Shown here piece after piece: positions 44,713-55,347 of a stretch of DNA of 64,000 nucleotides. The position numbers were made by a program, and so were the translations under genes. The DNA comes from Oleomonas cavernae (lineage in GTDB: Bacteria > Pseudomonadota > Alphaproteobacteria > Zavarziniales > Zavarziniaceae). Position 1 is the first letter of the stretch. Every line of letters starts with the position of its first letter. The stretch is taken from the NCBI RefSeq assembly GCF_003590945.1, contig NZ_QYUK01000011.1, forward strand, positions 1,950,001 to 2,014,000, written 5' to 3'. The notes under the pieces are model-generated. The model was given only the letters and a program-made list of their open reading frames with translations. It had not been told where the DNA came from and ran no database searches.

Positions 44713-46677
44713 GTGGAACGCAACGCCATACAACTGAAAGCAGTCATCGATACTGCCGTCGACGGCATCGTCATCATCGACGAGAACGGGCTGATCCAAC
44801 TGTATAACGTTGCGTGCGAGAAGTTGTTCGGCTACCCGGCGGCCGAGACCATCGGCCACAACGTCCGCATGCTGATGCCGGCGCCCTATCGCAGCGAGCA
44901 CGACGGCTACCTCCACAACTACCGCACCAGCGGCGTGCGCAAGATCATCGGCATCGGCCGCGAGGTGATGGGGCAGCGCAAGGACGGCTCGACCTTCCCC
45001 ATGGAGCTGTCGGTGGGCGAGGCCGTGGCCGACGGCGCCAAGCTCTATGTCGGCATCATCCGCGACATTTCCGAGCGCAAGAAGGCCGAGGAAGCCCTGC
45101 GCACCTCGGAAGAAACCATGCGCGCGCTCATCAATACCGCGGTCGACGGCGTGATGATCATCGACGACCAGGGCCTTGTGCGGATCTACAACCCGGCCTG
45201 CCAGCGCCTGTTCGGCTATACCGCCGAGGAGGTGATCGGCAACAACGTGCGCATGCTCATGCCCGCCCCCTACCGTGCTGAACATGATGCCTACCTGGAC
45301 AACTACCACAACACCGGGCAGCGCAAGATCATCGGCATCGGCCGCGAGGTGGTCGGGCAGCGCAAGGATGGCACCACCTTCCCCATGGAACTGTCGGTCG
45401 GCGAGACATTCGCCGAGGGCGAGAAGCTGTTCGTCGGCATCATTCGCGACATCACCGAACGCATTCGCGCGATCGAGGCGGTGACCTCGGCCCGGCAGGC
45501 GGAGGAGGCCAACCGGGCCAAGTCCAACTTCCTGGCCACCATGAGCCATGAACTGCGCACCCCCATGAACGGCATCCTGGGCATGACCGGATTGCTGCTG
45601 GACACGCCCCTGAGCACCGAACAGCGCAGCTATGCCGAGGCGGTGCAGAATTCGGGCGAGACCTTGATGACCTTGCTCAACAACCTCCTGGATCTGTCCA
45701 AGATCGAGGCCGGGCGTTTCGAGCTCTACGATCGGCCGTTCGACCCGGTCGACGTGCTGGACGGGATCGCCGCGATCTGGGAGACCCAGGCCCAGCGCAA
45801 GGGCCTGGATTTCTTCGTTTCCAAGGATCTGCGCGGCATCCACCAACTCGTCGGCGACCCCGATCGGCTGCGGCAGATCCTGGTCAACCTGGTCTCGAAC
45901 GCGGTCAAGTTCACCTCGGCCGGTTTCGTCGCTCTGCGGGTGAAGCGCGAGACCGGCATCGGCCCCAAGGTGCTGCTGCGCTTCGAGATAAAGGATTCCG
46001 GCATCGGCATCGACGAGGAGGTACAGGGTCGCCTGTTCCGCAAGTTCGAGCAGGCCGATGCGGCCATCGCCCGCACCTATGGCGGGTCGGGCCTGGGCCT
46101 GGCGATCTGCCGGGAAATCGCCGGGCTGATGGGCGGCGACATCGGCGTAACCAGCCAGGCGGGCCGGGGGTCGACCTTCTGGGCAACCTTGCCGTTCGAC
46201 ATGGTTCAGGTCGAAGCGTTCCCGGAGAACACCGCCGCCGGCGCTCCCTCGCGCCAGGCGTTCGCCCCCGCCGCGACCGGCCCGTTGAGAATCCTGATCG
46301 CCGAGGATCACCCCTATAACCAGAAATTGATGGTGGCACGGCTCGGCGGCACCGGGCATCGCGTCACCGTGGCCAACAACGGGGTCGAGGCCGTCGAACG
46401 CGCGGGCAACGAGACCTACGATCTGATCCTGATGGATGTCCGCATGCCGGAAATGGACGGCATCGAGGCGACGTCGCATATCCGCAAGCTGCCGCATCCC
46501 TTCGGCGCCGTGCCGATCATCGCCGTTACCGCCCACGCCATGCGGGGCGACCGCGAGCGCTATATCGAAGCCGGCATGGACGATTACATTTCCAAGCCGG
46601 TGGACTTCGCTGCCCTGTCCCAGTTGATCGACAAGGTGCTCGAGCGCCACCGGCGGGTGCCGGTCCCGGCCGATTGA
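44713..46677 (+). CDS. hybrid histidine kinase with two FixL-type PAS domains and a receiver
   Basis: A soluble 654-residue sensor. Two PAS domains (about 1-125 and 130-250) each contain the FixL haem signature: EHDGYL (H63) and the distal arginine R83 in IIGIGR, repeated as EHDAYL (H191) and R211. The spacing of 20 residues between His and Arg equals that between H200 and R220 of Bradyrhizobium FixL. A HisKA domain follows (phosphorylated H279 in MSHELRTP), a HATPase_c domain with N396 and GGSGLGL, and a receiver with phospho-acceptor D575. Oxygen or redox sensing is inferred. It starts at a GTG with no earlier option; divergent from thiS-thiG. No dedicated regulator is adjacent. Confidence 0.88.
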   Translation: MERNAIQLKAVIDTAVDGIVIIDENGLIQLYNVACEKLFGYPAAETIGHNVRMLMPAPYRSEHDGYLHNYRTSGVRKIIGIGREVMGQRKDGSTFPMELSVGEAVADGAKLYVGIIRDISERKKAEEALRTSEETMRALINTAVDGVMIIDDQGLVRIYNPACQRLFGYTAEEVIGNNVRMLMPAPYRAEHDAYLDNYHNTGQRKIIGIGREVVGQRKDGTTFPMELSVGETFAEGEKLFVGIIRDITERIRAIEAVTSARQAEEANRAKSNFLATMSHELRTPMNGILGMTGLLLDTPLSTEQRSYAEAVQNSGETLMTLLNNLLDLSKIEAGRFELYDRPFDPVDVLDGIAAIWETQAQRKGLDFFVSKDLRGIHQLVGDPDRLRQILVNLVSNAVKFTSAGFVALRVKRETGIGPKVLLRFEIKDSGIGIDEEVQGRLFRKFEQADAAIARTYGGSGLGLAICREIAGLMGGDIGVTSQAGRGSTFWATLPFDMVQVEAFPENTAAGAPSRQAFAPAATGPLRILIAEDHPYNQKLMVARLGGTGHRVTVANNGVEAVERAGNETYDLILMDVRMPEMDGIEATSHIRKLPHPFGAVPIIAVTAHAMRGDRERYIEAGMDDYISKPVDFAALSQLIDKVLERHRRVPVPAD

Positions 46678-46782
46678 GGCGGCAACTGCCGGGTTTGCAC
46701 CTGCTGGCCGCTGGCTGTAAGGTGCCATCGCCGCGGGCATGGCGATTCCCGGCGGACTTGCCACTAACAAGCCGGGGGGGCG

Positions 46783-47241
46783 ATGCGGCCGATCGTTCTG
46801 GTGCTGAATGGACCCAACCTCAACCTGTTGGGACTCCGGGAACCCCACATCTATGGCCGCGACACCCTTGCCGGGATCAAGGCCATGGTCGAAGCCTGGG
46901 GCGAAAGCTTCGGCCTCGAGGTCGAATTTCACCAATCAAATCATGAAGGTGAGCTGATCGACTGGATCCATGCCGCGCGCGGCCGCGCGGCGGGAATCAT
47001 CATCAATGCCGGCGCCTTCACCCACACCTCGATCGCCCTGATGGATGCGCTGCTGGCGTCCGAAGTACCGGCCATCGAGGTACATCTGAGCAACATCTTC
47101 CAGCGCGAGGCCTTCCGGCATCACTCTTATATCGCACTTGCAGCAAAGGGTGTGATATGTGGCCTCGGCGTTCAGGGTTATCTGCTGGCTCTGGAGGCAG
47201 TGAAGGGTTTGATCGGCCAGGATCCGCCCCCACGGAACTAA
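46783..47241 (+). CDS. aroQ: type II 3-dehydroquinate dehydratase
   Basis: A 152-residue shikimate pathway enzyme that converts 3-dehydroquinate to 3-dehydroshikimate by trans elimination, forming a dodecamer. Motifs: [18 protein letters not shown] with the catalytic tyrosine, [32 protein letters not shown] and [19 protein letters not shown]. It lies upstream of accB on the same strand, a frequent neighbour pair. Confidence 0.96.
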   Translation: MRPIVLVLNGPNLNLLGLREPHIYGRDTLAGIKAMVEAWGESFGLEVEFHQSNHEGELIDWIHAARGRAAGIIINAGAFTHTSIALMDALLASEVPAIEVHLSNIFQREAFRHHSYIALAAKGVICGLGVQGYLLALEAVKGLIGQDPPPRN

Positions 47242-47281
47242 CCGGCACCACACGCCGGATTAAAATCGGAGATTCCTTTTG

Positions 47282-47731
47282 ATGGCGAAAATGTCGCTCG
47301 ACAAGACGCTTATCCGCGAGCTGGCCGAGTTGTTGGCAGAAGCCGATCTGACCGAAATCGAGGTCAGTGAAAATGGCCGTTCCATCCGTGTCGCCCGCCA
47401 GGTGACGGTCATCGCCGGTGCGCCGGTTGCCGCCATGGCGCCTGCCGCCGCGGTCGCGGCCTCGACCGGGGCGGGCAATCCGCCGGCCCAGCCCGCCGGC
47501 ACGCCGGTGACCTCGCCCATGGTCGGCACCGCCTATACGGCGCCCGAACCCGGCGCACCCGATTTCATCAAGCCGGGTGACCGGGTCTCGAAGGGCCAGA
47601 CCCTGCTGATCGTCGAGGCCATGAAGACCATGAACCCGATTCCCGCGCCCCAGGCCGGGACCGTGGTCAAGGTCGCGGTGGCCAACGGCCAGCCCGTGGA
47701 ATATGGCGAGATCCTCGTGATCCTCGAGTGA
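47282..47731 (+). CDS. accB: biotin carboxyl carrier protein of acetyl-CoA carboxylase
   Basis: A 149-residue protein: N-terminal helical domain, an Ala/Pro-rich linker, and a C-terminal biotinyl domain with the biotin-accepting lysine in EAMKTMN. Fatty acid synthesis. The ATG at 47282 was chosen over the adjacent TTG at 47279. It is followed after 15 bases by accC. Confidence 0.96.
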   Translation: MAKMSLDKTLIRELAELLAEADLTEIEVSENGRSIRVARQVTVIAGAPVAAMAPAAAVAASTGAGNPPAQPAGTPVTSPMVGTAYTAPEPGAPDFIKPGDRVSKGQTLLIVEAMKTMNPIPAPQAGTVVKVAVANGQPVEYGEILVILE

Positions 47732-47746
47732 GGTTGAGGACACCCC

Positions 47747-49099
<1,353 letters not shown>

Positions 49100-49213
49100 G
49101 GCGCAGGCTCAACCCTCGTCGGTTTCGGGCGGTGCGATATCCGCCCGAAGCGAACGCTGGTAGACCAGACCAACGCCGAGGGCCCGGCAACTGACGCGAT
49201 TGACCCGGAGTCC

Positions 49214-50503
49214 TCATCCCTGCAAAAATTGTAGAAGCAAGCGGCTGACCTCCTCCGGCTGCTCCTGCTGTACCCAATGTCCGGCACCATCAACCAGATT
49301 AGTGCTCCGCCAACGAGTACACGCCACGGTTTGCATTCTCTCGAAGGCACCCGGATTTTGGTAGATACCCCAATCGCTCTTGCCAGCAATGTAGCAAGCG
49401 GGCACATCGATCGTACGGCCCGAAAACATCTCGAGCTCCGCCGTGTATTTGCCTTCAGCGCAGCGATACCATTGCAGTCCACCCTGAAATCCGGTCCGAC
49501 CAAATTCGCGAGCGTACACGTCCAATTCGCCCTCGGTGAGCCACTTGCATGAGTCGATTTCTTGAGCTGATGGCATTTCTTCTGCAACCGTCTCAGCCAT
49601 CCCTTTCCCGAGATCCATAATGTAATAGGTGGGCATTTTTGCCAGCTCGCTGGCCGTGAACGCGGTTAGTTTGAACGGCTGGTTTTTTTTCCAATCGGCG
49701 CTCTTGAAATGATAATATGCGCGCATGAAAGCGTGGATTCCTTGCGGGGCTCTCCACATATTTTCATTGGCCTCGCGTGTTCGGAAATATTGTTGATAGT
49801 GCTTTCGCGGTCGGTCTAGCTTTGCGAGGTCTTCAAAGATTTTTGAGGCAGCGGGCGCAACGGCCGGTGCCGTTGTATCGGCCGTATTGAACGGTAGTGG
49901 AGGCGAGCCACCAAATGGGGCGCTCATCAGGGCTACCGAACGGAACACGTCGGGGCGGATAATTGCGCAATATGCCGCGACTGGTGAACCGTAGTCATGT
50001 CCAACAACCGCGGCCACGGAGCGATAGCCCAGTGCCGAAGTTAATCCCAATGCATCTCTGACAAGGTTCGGAATGCGAAACGAGTCGAGATCGCCATCAT
50101 ACGCGTCATCCCACCCCGTGGTGCGTCCATAGCCCCGTTGATCGGGGGCAACGACGTGATACCCGGCGGCGGCCAAAGGCGGCATTACCTTGCGCCAACT
50201 GTAGGCGAGCTCCGGGAAGCCATGCAGGAGCAGGATACACTGGCGTTCCTTGGTCTCAAAACCGGCTTCTAGTACGTGCATCGCAAGACCATTGATGTTG
50301 GTGACAATGCGGGAGCGGACACCGGACGGGAGCGTGGAATTTCCGTAGGGCGGCAAGGTAGCTACATCTGTGCGAACGATGGCTGCGCGGATCCGATTTT
50401 GGGCGGCTGCCAAATCGCTTGCGGCCGCAGCAGAGACGCCTAGGCGAAGTCTCCGACGTGAAATGCTTGGCTTGCTGTCGGTAGTCGCCCTTTCGGTGTT
50501 CAT
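49214..50503 (-). CDS. exported epoxide hydrolase-like alpha/beta hydrolase
   Basis: A 429-residue protein with a Tat-like N-terminus (SISRRRLRLGVSAAAA). The alpha/beta hydrolase domain has the oxyanion region LLHGFPELAYSWR, the nucleophile elbow GHDYGSP with an Asp nucleophile as in epoxide hydrolases and haloalkane dehalogenases, and the C-terminal GAGHWVQQEQPEEV histidine. AGGAG fixes the ATG at 50503. Lower GC and a different codon use than accC or aat, and its position beside a damaged toxin-antitoxin locus, point to horizontal gain. Substrate unknown. Confidence 0.78.
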   Translation of the reverse strand: MNTERATTDSKPSISRRRLRLGVSAAAASDLAAAQNRIRAAIVRTDVATLPPYGNSTLPSGVRSRIVTNINGLAMHVLEAGFETKERQCILLLHGFPELAYSWRKVMPPLAAAGYHVVAPDQRGYGRTTGWDDAYDGDLDSFRIPNLVRDALGLTSALGYRSVAAVVGHDYGSPVAAYCAIIRPDVFRSVALMSAPFGGSPPLPFNTADTTAPAVAPAASKIFEDLAKLDRPRKHYQQYFRTREANENMWRAPQGIHAFMRAYYHFKSADWKKNQPFKLTAFTASELAKMPTYYIMDLGKGMAETVAEEMPSAQEIDSCKWLTEGELDVYAREFGRTGFQGGLQWYRCAEGKYTAELEMFSGRTIDVPACYIAGKSDWGIYQNPGAFERMQTVACTRWRSTNLVDGAGHWVQQEQPEEVSRLLLQFLQG

Positions 50504-50516
50504 CTCTTTTCTCCTC

Positions 50517-50621
50517 AAGTTGCCCGCGCGCGTTGCCTCGGCCTTCCAGAAAGACAGCCGCGTAATAGCGGCGGAACCAGCCCATATCCTCAAGGGCGGT
50601 GTCGAGGTAGACAACTTCCAT
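50517..50621 (-). pseudogene. remnant of a RelE/ParE-type toxin gene
   Basis: The frame begins MEVVYLDTALEDMGWFRRYY, the N-terminal strand-helix of RelE/ParE family toxins, starting four bases after the antitoxin gene, exactly where its toxin belongs. After about 30-35 residues the similarity stops and the frame runs into the start of the hydrolase gene, so the rest of the toxin has been lost. The end given is approximate. The toxin is presumably inactive. Confidence 0.6.
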
Positions 50622-50624
50622 CCG

Positions 50625-50909
50625 TCAACGGCGCTTCAGCGAGATGGCGGGCTTGGGCGCCGGCACTTCACCAGGGGTGTCCCAGCTTTCCATCCACCGG
50701 TGAACGGCCCCTTGCGACACGAACATGCCTTCGTCGGCCTTCGCGACGGCGTCTTTGGCCATCTGGCGCTTAGCTTCCGTGCTGGCCCGCAGATTCTCGA
50801 TCGCCTGCGTGGCGATCCAGGCGGCCGAGCGGTCCTGCCGTTCGGCCTCGCGCTCGAGCCACGCCTTAAGGTCAGGATCAAGGCGCAAAGAGAAGCGGGA
50901 ACTGGACAT
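50625..50909 (-). CDS. ribbon-helix-helix antitoxin
   Basis: A 94-residue protein with an N-terminal ribbon-helix-helix (SSRFSLRLDPDLKAWLEREAERQDRSAAWIATQAIENL) and a longer helical tail ending in a basic stretch, typical of CopG/RHH antitoxins. AAGGAAG precedes the ATG at 50909; upstream in-frame starts are less like the family. Its partner toxin gene downstream is truncated, so it may persist as an autoregulator or as a protective antitoxin. Confidence 0.8.
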   Translation of the reverse strand: MSSSRFSLRLDPDLKAWLEREAERQDRSAAWIATQAIENLRASTEAKRQMAKDAVAKADEGMFVSQGAVHRWMESWDTPGEVPAPKPAISLKRR

Positions 50910-51062
50910 TGCGACCGACTTCCTTCGCTGGTCTAAAGCGTCAGACAATGTCCGACATTGTACGCCACTGTCCGATGGCCTCAACCCAACGGGCCGCCCT
51001 GGTGGGTCCTGCGGCATCCTTCGGCTGTAAATGCGACAAGGGCTCCGCTACGCTTGCGGCCG

Positions 51063-51715
51063 ATGACAGAACTCACCCCCGCCCTATTGCTGCGTGCCTA
51101 TGCCGCCGGCATCTTCCCGATGGCGGACCACGTCAAGGATCAGGAGCTGTTCTGGGTCGATCCCGATTGGCGCGGCGTCCTGCCGCTCGACCGTTTCCAT
51201 ATCCCGCGCAGCCTGGCCAAGGTGGTGCGCAGCGACCAGTTCCAGGTCACCATTGATCGTGACTTTGCCGCGGTCATCGCCGCTTGCGCGGCCTCGGCCC
51301 CGGGCGCCGGTCGACCTGGATCAGCCACCGCATTCGCGCCATGTACGAGGCGCTCTATGAACAGGGCCATGCCCACAGCGTGGAAACCCGCCTCGACGGC
51401 CGCCTGGTGGGCGGGCTCTACGGCGTGCGGCTGGGCGCCGCCTTCTTCGGCGAGAGCATGTTCAGCCGCGAGACCGATGCCTCGAAGGTCGCGCTGGTGC
51501 ATCTGGTGGCGCGCCTGCAGGTCGGCGGTTTTCGCCTGCTCGATACCCAGTTCGTCACCAGCCACCTGATGCGCTTCGGCGCGGTCGAGGTCCCGCGCGA
51601 GACCTATCGCAAACGCCTGGCCGACGCCGTCGGCGGTTCGCCCGGCGAGTTCTTCGCGATGCCTCAGGGACTGCCGGGGGCCGCGGTCTTGCAGGCGGTG
51701 ACCCAGACGTCATAG
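51063..51715 (+). CDS. aat: leucyl/phenylalanyl-tRNA--protein transferase, one-base loss
   Basis: Aat adds Leu or Phe from aminoacyl-tRNA to N-terminal Arg/Lys of proteins, marking them for ClpAP under the N-end rule. Family motifs: [37 protein letters not shown], then [24 protein letters not shown] and [19 protein letters not shown]. The frame breaks at GGG 51302-51304; one added G restores 217 residues. Its end overlaps the convergent DUF2155 gene by 52 bases. Confidence 0.9.
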
Positions 51716-52218
51716 ACCGGATGCTCGAGCGCCGACAAGGCCGGGCTCGACGCGAACATCCAGCCGGAAAAGACGGCGACCGCCGGCTGGCCGGGCGGGG
51801 TATCGGCGATTTCCAGGAAGGCCGAAGCCTCGGGCTTCTCGTCGGGCGGCGGGATCACGCATTTGCGCACGCGGATCGTCAGGGTCCCGAAGGTCGCCGT
51901 GCCGTCGAGCGGCACCTCGATCGTCGAGATACGGGCGGTGACCTTGTCCAGGCCCTGCAGCACGACGCCGACGACGCGGCCGGGCGTAGCGGGCAGCACG
52001 GGGACGGCGACGCCGCCGGCGGCGGGCGGCGGCGGGGGCGGCACCTCGGCGTCGCTGGGGACATCCTCGACCGGCGGGGCCGGGTCGGCAGGCTCGACCG
52101 GTTCGGCCGGCGGCGCGGCATCGCCCGGTGCCGGGGCCTGTGCCCAGCCGGAACCGGCGCCCAGCAGCGCAATCGCCGTCACCAGGGCAAAGGTGGTCGT
52201 CGGCCGCCTGCTGCGCAC
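51664..52218 (-). CDS. DUF2155 periplasmic protein
   Basis: A 184-residue protein with a signal peptide ([18 protein letters not shown]), a long Pro/Ala/Glu linker and the DUF2155 domain, whose [22 protein letters not shown] and [12 protein letters not shown] parts are typical. Start is a GTG at 52218. The family is found in alphaproteobacteria beside aat and NDUFA12 genes; the role is unknown. Confidence 0.88.
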   Translation of the reverse strand: MRSRRPTTTFALVTAIALLGAGSGWAQAPAPGDAAPPAEPVEPADPAPPVEDVPSDAEVPPPPPPAAGGVAVPVLPATPGRVVGVVLQGLDKVTARISTIEVPLDGTATFGTLTIRVRKCVIPPPDEKPEASAFLEIADTPPGQPAVAVFSGWMFASSPALSALEHPVYDVWVTACKTAAPGSP

Positions 52219-52227
52219 AATGATGCC

Positions 52228-52719
52228 TTAGGGGTTGGCCGGCGCCGGGGCCGGGCTGCCGCCGCCGGCGTTGCTGCCGTCGGCCGAACCGAAGACGGCA
52301 CGGCTGATCAGCCCCATCAGGTCGACCGAGCTCTGCGTGTATTTGATCTCGCCGCCGGCCTGCAGCGGCTTGTCGCTGCCGCCCGGCTCGATCGCGATAT
52401 AGGCGCCGCCCAGCAGGCCCTCCGAGGCGATCTTGGCCGAGCTGTCGTCAGGCAGTTCGATGCCGGCGGAGATGCTGAGGTGGACGGTGGCGCGGTAGGT
52501 CTTGGGGTCCAGGAGCTGGGCGGTCACGCTGCCGACCTTGATGCCGCTGATGCGCACGTCGGCCCCGGTCGGCAGGCCGTCAACCCGATCGAAGCGCGCC
52601 ACCACATCGTAACCGCCACCGGTCCTGGCGCCGACATTGGTATAGGCGAAAATGAGAAACACCGCGGCCACGCCGATGACGACGGCGCCAATCAGGGTTT
52701 CGACCAGGTTCGAACTCAT
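52228..52719 (-). CDS. mlaD: MlaD family protein
   Basis: A 163-residue protein with one N-terminal membrane helix ([20 protein letters not shown]) and an MCE/MlaD beta-barrel domain ([22 protein letters not shown]), then a Gly/Ala/Pro tail. MlaD proteins form a hexameric ring bound to an ABC transporter that moves phospholipids between membranes. No mlaE/F genes are here. Ten bases separate it from DUF2155. Confidence 0.88.
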   Translation of the reverse strand: MSSNLVETLIGAVVIGVAAVFLIFAYTNVGARTGGGYDVVARFDRVDGLPTGADVRISGIKVGSVTAQLLDPKTYRATVHLSISAGIELPDDSSAKIASEGLLGGAYIAIEPGGSDKPLQAGGEIKYTQSSVDLMGLISRAVFGSADGSNAGGGSPAPAPANP

Positions 52720-52761
52720 GGACTTGAACTTCCCTCGGCTTTGCGGCGGATTCGAGGCCGA

Positions 52762-53141
52762 TCAGACCGGCGTCCAGGGCTCGTAGTCGCCGGTGGCGCG
52801 GGCGCGATGACCCGCGGTCGCCAGGCTCCCGGGGGGTGGTAGGCCGCGGCCGTACCGGTCAGGTTGGGCTGGTGCGGCTTTTCCCAGGTCTTCACCGGCA
52901 GCGGCTGTTCCGAGGGCGGCAGCGCGCTCATACCATGGAGCCAGGCATGCCATTCCGGCGGGATGCGGGTGGCATCGATCTCGCCGTTGTAGATCACCCA
53001 GCGGCGATCGCCGCCACGCTCGCGGTAATATTTGTTGCCCTGATCGTCCTTGCCGACGGCCTCGCCCTTGCGGCTGGTGAACCAGGCGGTCCCCAGGGTC
53101 GAATCGTGCCACCAGGTCAAGGCGCGCAAAAGGAACTTCAT
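52762..53141 (-). CDS. NDUFA12 family complex I accessory protein, one-base loss
   Basis: A small protein homologous to mitochondrial NDUFA12/B17.2, an accessory subunit of NADH:ubiquinone oxidoreductase in alphaproteobacteria. Motifs: [57 protein letters not shown]. In the sequence as given the end is shifted at the six-G run 52831-52836; one more G restores the usual ending ([13 protein letters not shown]) and 126 residues. Unrepaired, the frame would run to 52716 and overlap mlaD. Confidence 0.88.
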
Positions 53142-53227
53142 GGCCTGTCCGAACAGTGAAGGGTGTCTTGGCTTGTCCGCTCTTCTACCCTGCCAGGGGC
53201 CGGTAACGCAAATGCGAAACCCGGCCG

Positions 53228-53737
53228 TCACTTCAGCGTAAGAGGCAGGCCGGCCGCCAGGAACAGAACCCTGCCGGCGCGCGCGGCCAGGCGTTGATTC
53301 AGGCGCCCCGCCTCGTCGCGGAAGGCGCGGGCCAGGGCGTTGTCGGGCACGATGCCCAGCCCCACCTCGTTGGCGACCAGCACCACCGGCGCCGCGCGGC
53401 GGTCGAGCGCCGCTTCCAGGGCTTCGATGGCCGCCGTGATACCGTGCTCACCCAGCATCAGGTTGGTGAGCCAGAGGGTGAGGCAATCGACCAGGACCGT
53501 GGCCCCGGCAGGCGCGGCATCGAGCGCGCCCGCCAGGTCGAGCGGGGCCTCGACCGTCTGCCAGCCGTCGGCACGATCGGCCCGATGCCGGGCGATGCGC
53601 GCCACCATCTCGTCGTCAAAGGCCTGGGCCGTGGCGACATAGACCCAGGGCGCCGGGCCGGCGGTGACCAAACCCTCGGCATAGCGGCTCTTGCCCGATC
53701 GGGCGCCGCCCAGGACGAGCGTGAGGGGAATCGACAT
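53228..53737 (-). CDS. cobU: bifunctional adenosylcobinamide kinase/guanylyltransferase
   Basis: A 169-residue enzyme of cobalamin nucleotide-loop assembly. The P-loop is [28 protein letters not shown] and [12 protein letters not shown] are further CobU/CobP signatures. No other cobalamin genes and no clear cobalamin riboswitch are seen next to it. Divergent from the LysR gene. Confidence 0.95.
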   Translation of the reverse strand: MSIPLTLVLGGARSGKSRYAEGLVTAGPAPWVYVATAQAFDDEMVARIARHRADRADGWQTVEAPLDLAGALDAAPAGATVLVDCLTLWLTNLMLGEHGITAAIEALEAALDRRAAPVVLVANEVGLGIVPDNALARAFRDEAGRLNQRLAARAGRVLFLAAGLPLTLK

Positions 53738-53818
53738 GGAGACTTCCAGCTTGGCTGCGCGCCCTTATAGTTTCGCACGAGACAGTGCGAAATGGCGAAG
53801 ACACCGCCGGCAGGGCTG

Positions 53819-54724
53819 ATGATCAACAAGCTGGAATTTCTTCTCGCCCTGTCGCGGGAACGCCACTTCGGCCGTGCCGCCGAGGCCTGCGGCGTCACCC
53901 AGCCGACCTTGTCGGCGGGGTTGAAGCAGATCGAGGGCGAATTGGGCGTCCTGCTGGTGCAGCGTGGCTCGCGCTTCCAGGGCTTCACGCCCGAGGGCGA
54001 GCGCGTGCTGGAATGGGCGCGCCGGCTGGTGGCCGATTCCCGGGCCATGTTCCAGGAGGTCGCGGCGATGAAGCAGGGCCTGGCCGGCCACATCAAGATC
54101 GCGGCGATCCCCACCGCCCTGCCGATGGTGCCCCTGCTGACCACGCCGTTCCGGGCGCTGTACCCGAAGGTGAATTTCACCATCCTGTCGCGCACCTCGG
54201 TCGAGGTCCTGGGCCTGCTGGAAAACCTGGAGATCGACGCCGGCCTCACCTACCTCGACAACGAGCCGCTGGGCCGGGTCACCACCGTGCCGCTCTATGA
54301 CGAGCACTACCGCCTGCTGACCGCCCCGAACGCGGCCCTGGGCGACCGCGAACGGGTCACCTGGGCCGAGGTCGGCCAGGTGCCGCTGTGCCTGCTGACC
54401 CCCGACATGCAGAACCGGCGCATCATCGACCGCCTGCTGCGCGCGGCAGGCAGCGTCCCCTCGCCCACACTCGAGTCCAATTCGATGATCGTGCTCTTTG
54501 CCCATGTCCGCACCGGCCAATGGGCCAGCGTCATGCCGGCCAAGCTGGCGGATGCCCTGGGGCTGCCCGATCATGTGCGCTCGATCCCCATCATCAGCCC
54601 CGATGCCGCCCATACCATCGGCCTGGTGGTGCCGCACCGCGAGCCGATGACGCCCTTGACCGCCGCCCTGGTGCACCAGGCCCAGGTGATCGCGCCGACC
54701 ATTCCCGATGACGACGTGGGGTAA
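53819..54724 (+). CDS. fdsR: LysR-type regulator, probable FdsR
   Basis: A 301-residue LysR regulator: winged helix-turn-helix at residues 1-60 (FLLALSRERHFGRAAEACGVTQPTLS) and a type 2 periplasmic-binding-like effector domain. It lies upstream of the formate dehydrogenase genes, the position of the FdsR regulator known in Cupriavidus, so formate-responsive control is inferred. An ATG at 53792 gives nine more residues; 53819 gives the usual MI-KLEF start. A possible binding site is at 55283-55303. Confidence 0.82.
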   Translation: MINKLEFLLALSRERHFGRAAEACGVTQPTLSAGLKQIEGELGVLLVQRGSRFQGFTPEGERVLEWARRLVADSRAMFQEVAAMKQGLAGHIKIAAIPTALPMVPLLTTPFRALYPKVNFTILSRTSVEVLGLLENLEIDAGLTYLDNEPLGRVTTVPLYDEHYRLLTAPNAALGDRERVTWAEVGQVPLCLLTPDMQNRRIIDRLLRAAGSVPSPTLESNSMIVLFAHVRTGQWASVMPAKLADALGLPDHVRSIPIISPDAAHTIGLVVPHREPMTPLTAALVHQAQVIAPTIPDDDVG

Positions 54725-54737
54725 TGGCATCGATACG

Positions 54738-54851
54738 GTGCGTCCTTCGAGACGGCCCTCCGGGCCTCCTCAGGATGAGGAAAATCTTTTTGACATTAAA
54801 GACTTACCTCATCCTGAGGAGCCGTCGAAGACGGCGTCTCGAAGGACGCAC
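54738..54851. repeat. long palindromic intergenic repeat, family B
   Basis: Outer arms 54738-54754 and 54835-54851 (GTGCGTCCTTCGAGACG type) are perfectly inverted; inner arms around CCTCAGGATGAGG and CCTCATCCTGAGG pair again and enclose AAAATCTTTTTGACATTAAAGACT. The total length is 114 bases, longer than the other two B copies. Confidence 0.85.
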
Positions 54852-54899
54852 AGTGCTGATCCATCTGTTATCCTCGACGGCGTGATAGGGGGACATCCC

Positions 54900-55250
54900 A
54901 TGACCCAGCAGACACCCTGGTTCCTGATCCTGAAGCCCGGTGACGAAAACCTGCCGGGGTCACCCTGGCACCGGGCCGGCGCGCACTCGCGGGGCAAGGT
55001 CGTGGTGCTGCCGGTGTGGCCCATGGGCTGGGTGCTGCTGGGCGCCTTCATCGCCTCGATCATCGCCGTGCCGCTGGTCATCTGGCTGGTGCTGTTCACG
55101 GGCGACATGGTCGATGTCGTCCTTGCCGCCGTCCTCACCGTGATCGCCGTGGGCGGTGATATTCTGGCGTTAATCTTTCTGATCAAAAATACCAGCGCAA
55201 GATGGACACCCGAATTGGCCGCCAGCCTGAAGGCCCGGCAGGATCGATAG
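54900..55250 (+). CDS. small two-helix membrane protein, hypothetical
   Basis: A 116-residue protein with a hydrophilic N-terminal 45 residues and two membrane helices at about 45-65 and 72-92, ending in a short basic tail. I know no family for it. A GGGGGA site precedes the ATG at 54900. It lies between the LysR gene and the formate dehydrogenase operon on the same strand but is separated from fdsG by 97 bases. Confidence 0.6.
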   Translation: MTQQTPWFLILKPGDENLPGSPWHRAGAHSRGKVVVLPVWPMGWVLLGAFIASIIAVPLVIWLVLFTGDMVDVVLAAVLTVIAVGGDILALIFLIKNTSARWTPELAASLKARQDR

Positions 55251-55282
55251 AGGCGTTCTATCGCAACACGCGTTTTACCCCC

Positions 55283-55303
55283 TTGATCTCAATGGCTGAT
55301 CAA
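55283..55303. promoter_or_regulatory. possible regulator-binding dyad upstream of fdsG
   Basis: TTGATC (55283-55288) and GATCAA (55298-55303) form a perfect dyad with a nine-base centre, 44 bases before the fdsG start codon. It fits the T-N11-A style of LysR-type operators and may be the site for the upstream LysR protein. Confidence 0.4.
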
Positions 55304-55347
55304 CCCAGCCTAGGGGTCGGAAGCGTCAAGTTGAGGCTGGAGAGTCA

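Noticed and set aside
43567-46935. A very long minus-strand open frame running through the hybrid kinase into thiS-thiG.
   Set aside because: Only the last 329 codons are a real gene; the rest is antisense to the well-supported kinase and has the low-complexity His/Asp/Gly look of a GC-rich shadow frame.
53738-53818. A cobalamin riboswitch before cobU.
   Set aside because: The region is too short and no B12-box-like sequence is visible.
54738-54851. An insertion sequence or MITE with a transposase.
   Set aside because: Good inverted repeats but no transposase frame and no clear target-site duplication; kept only as a palindromic repeat.
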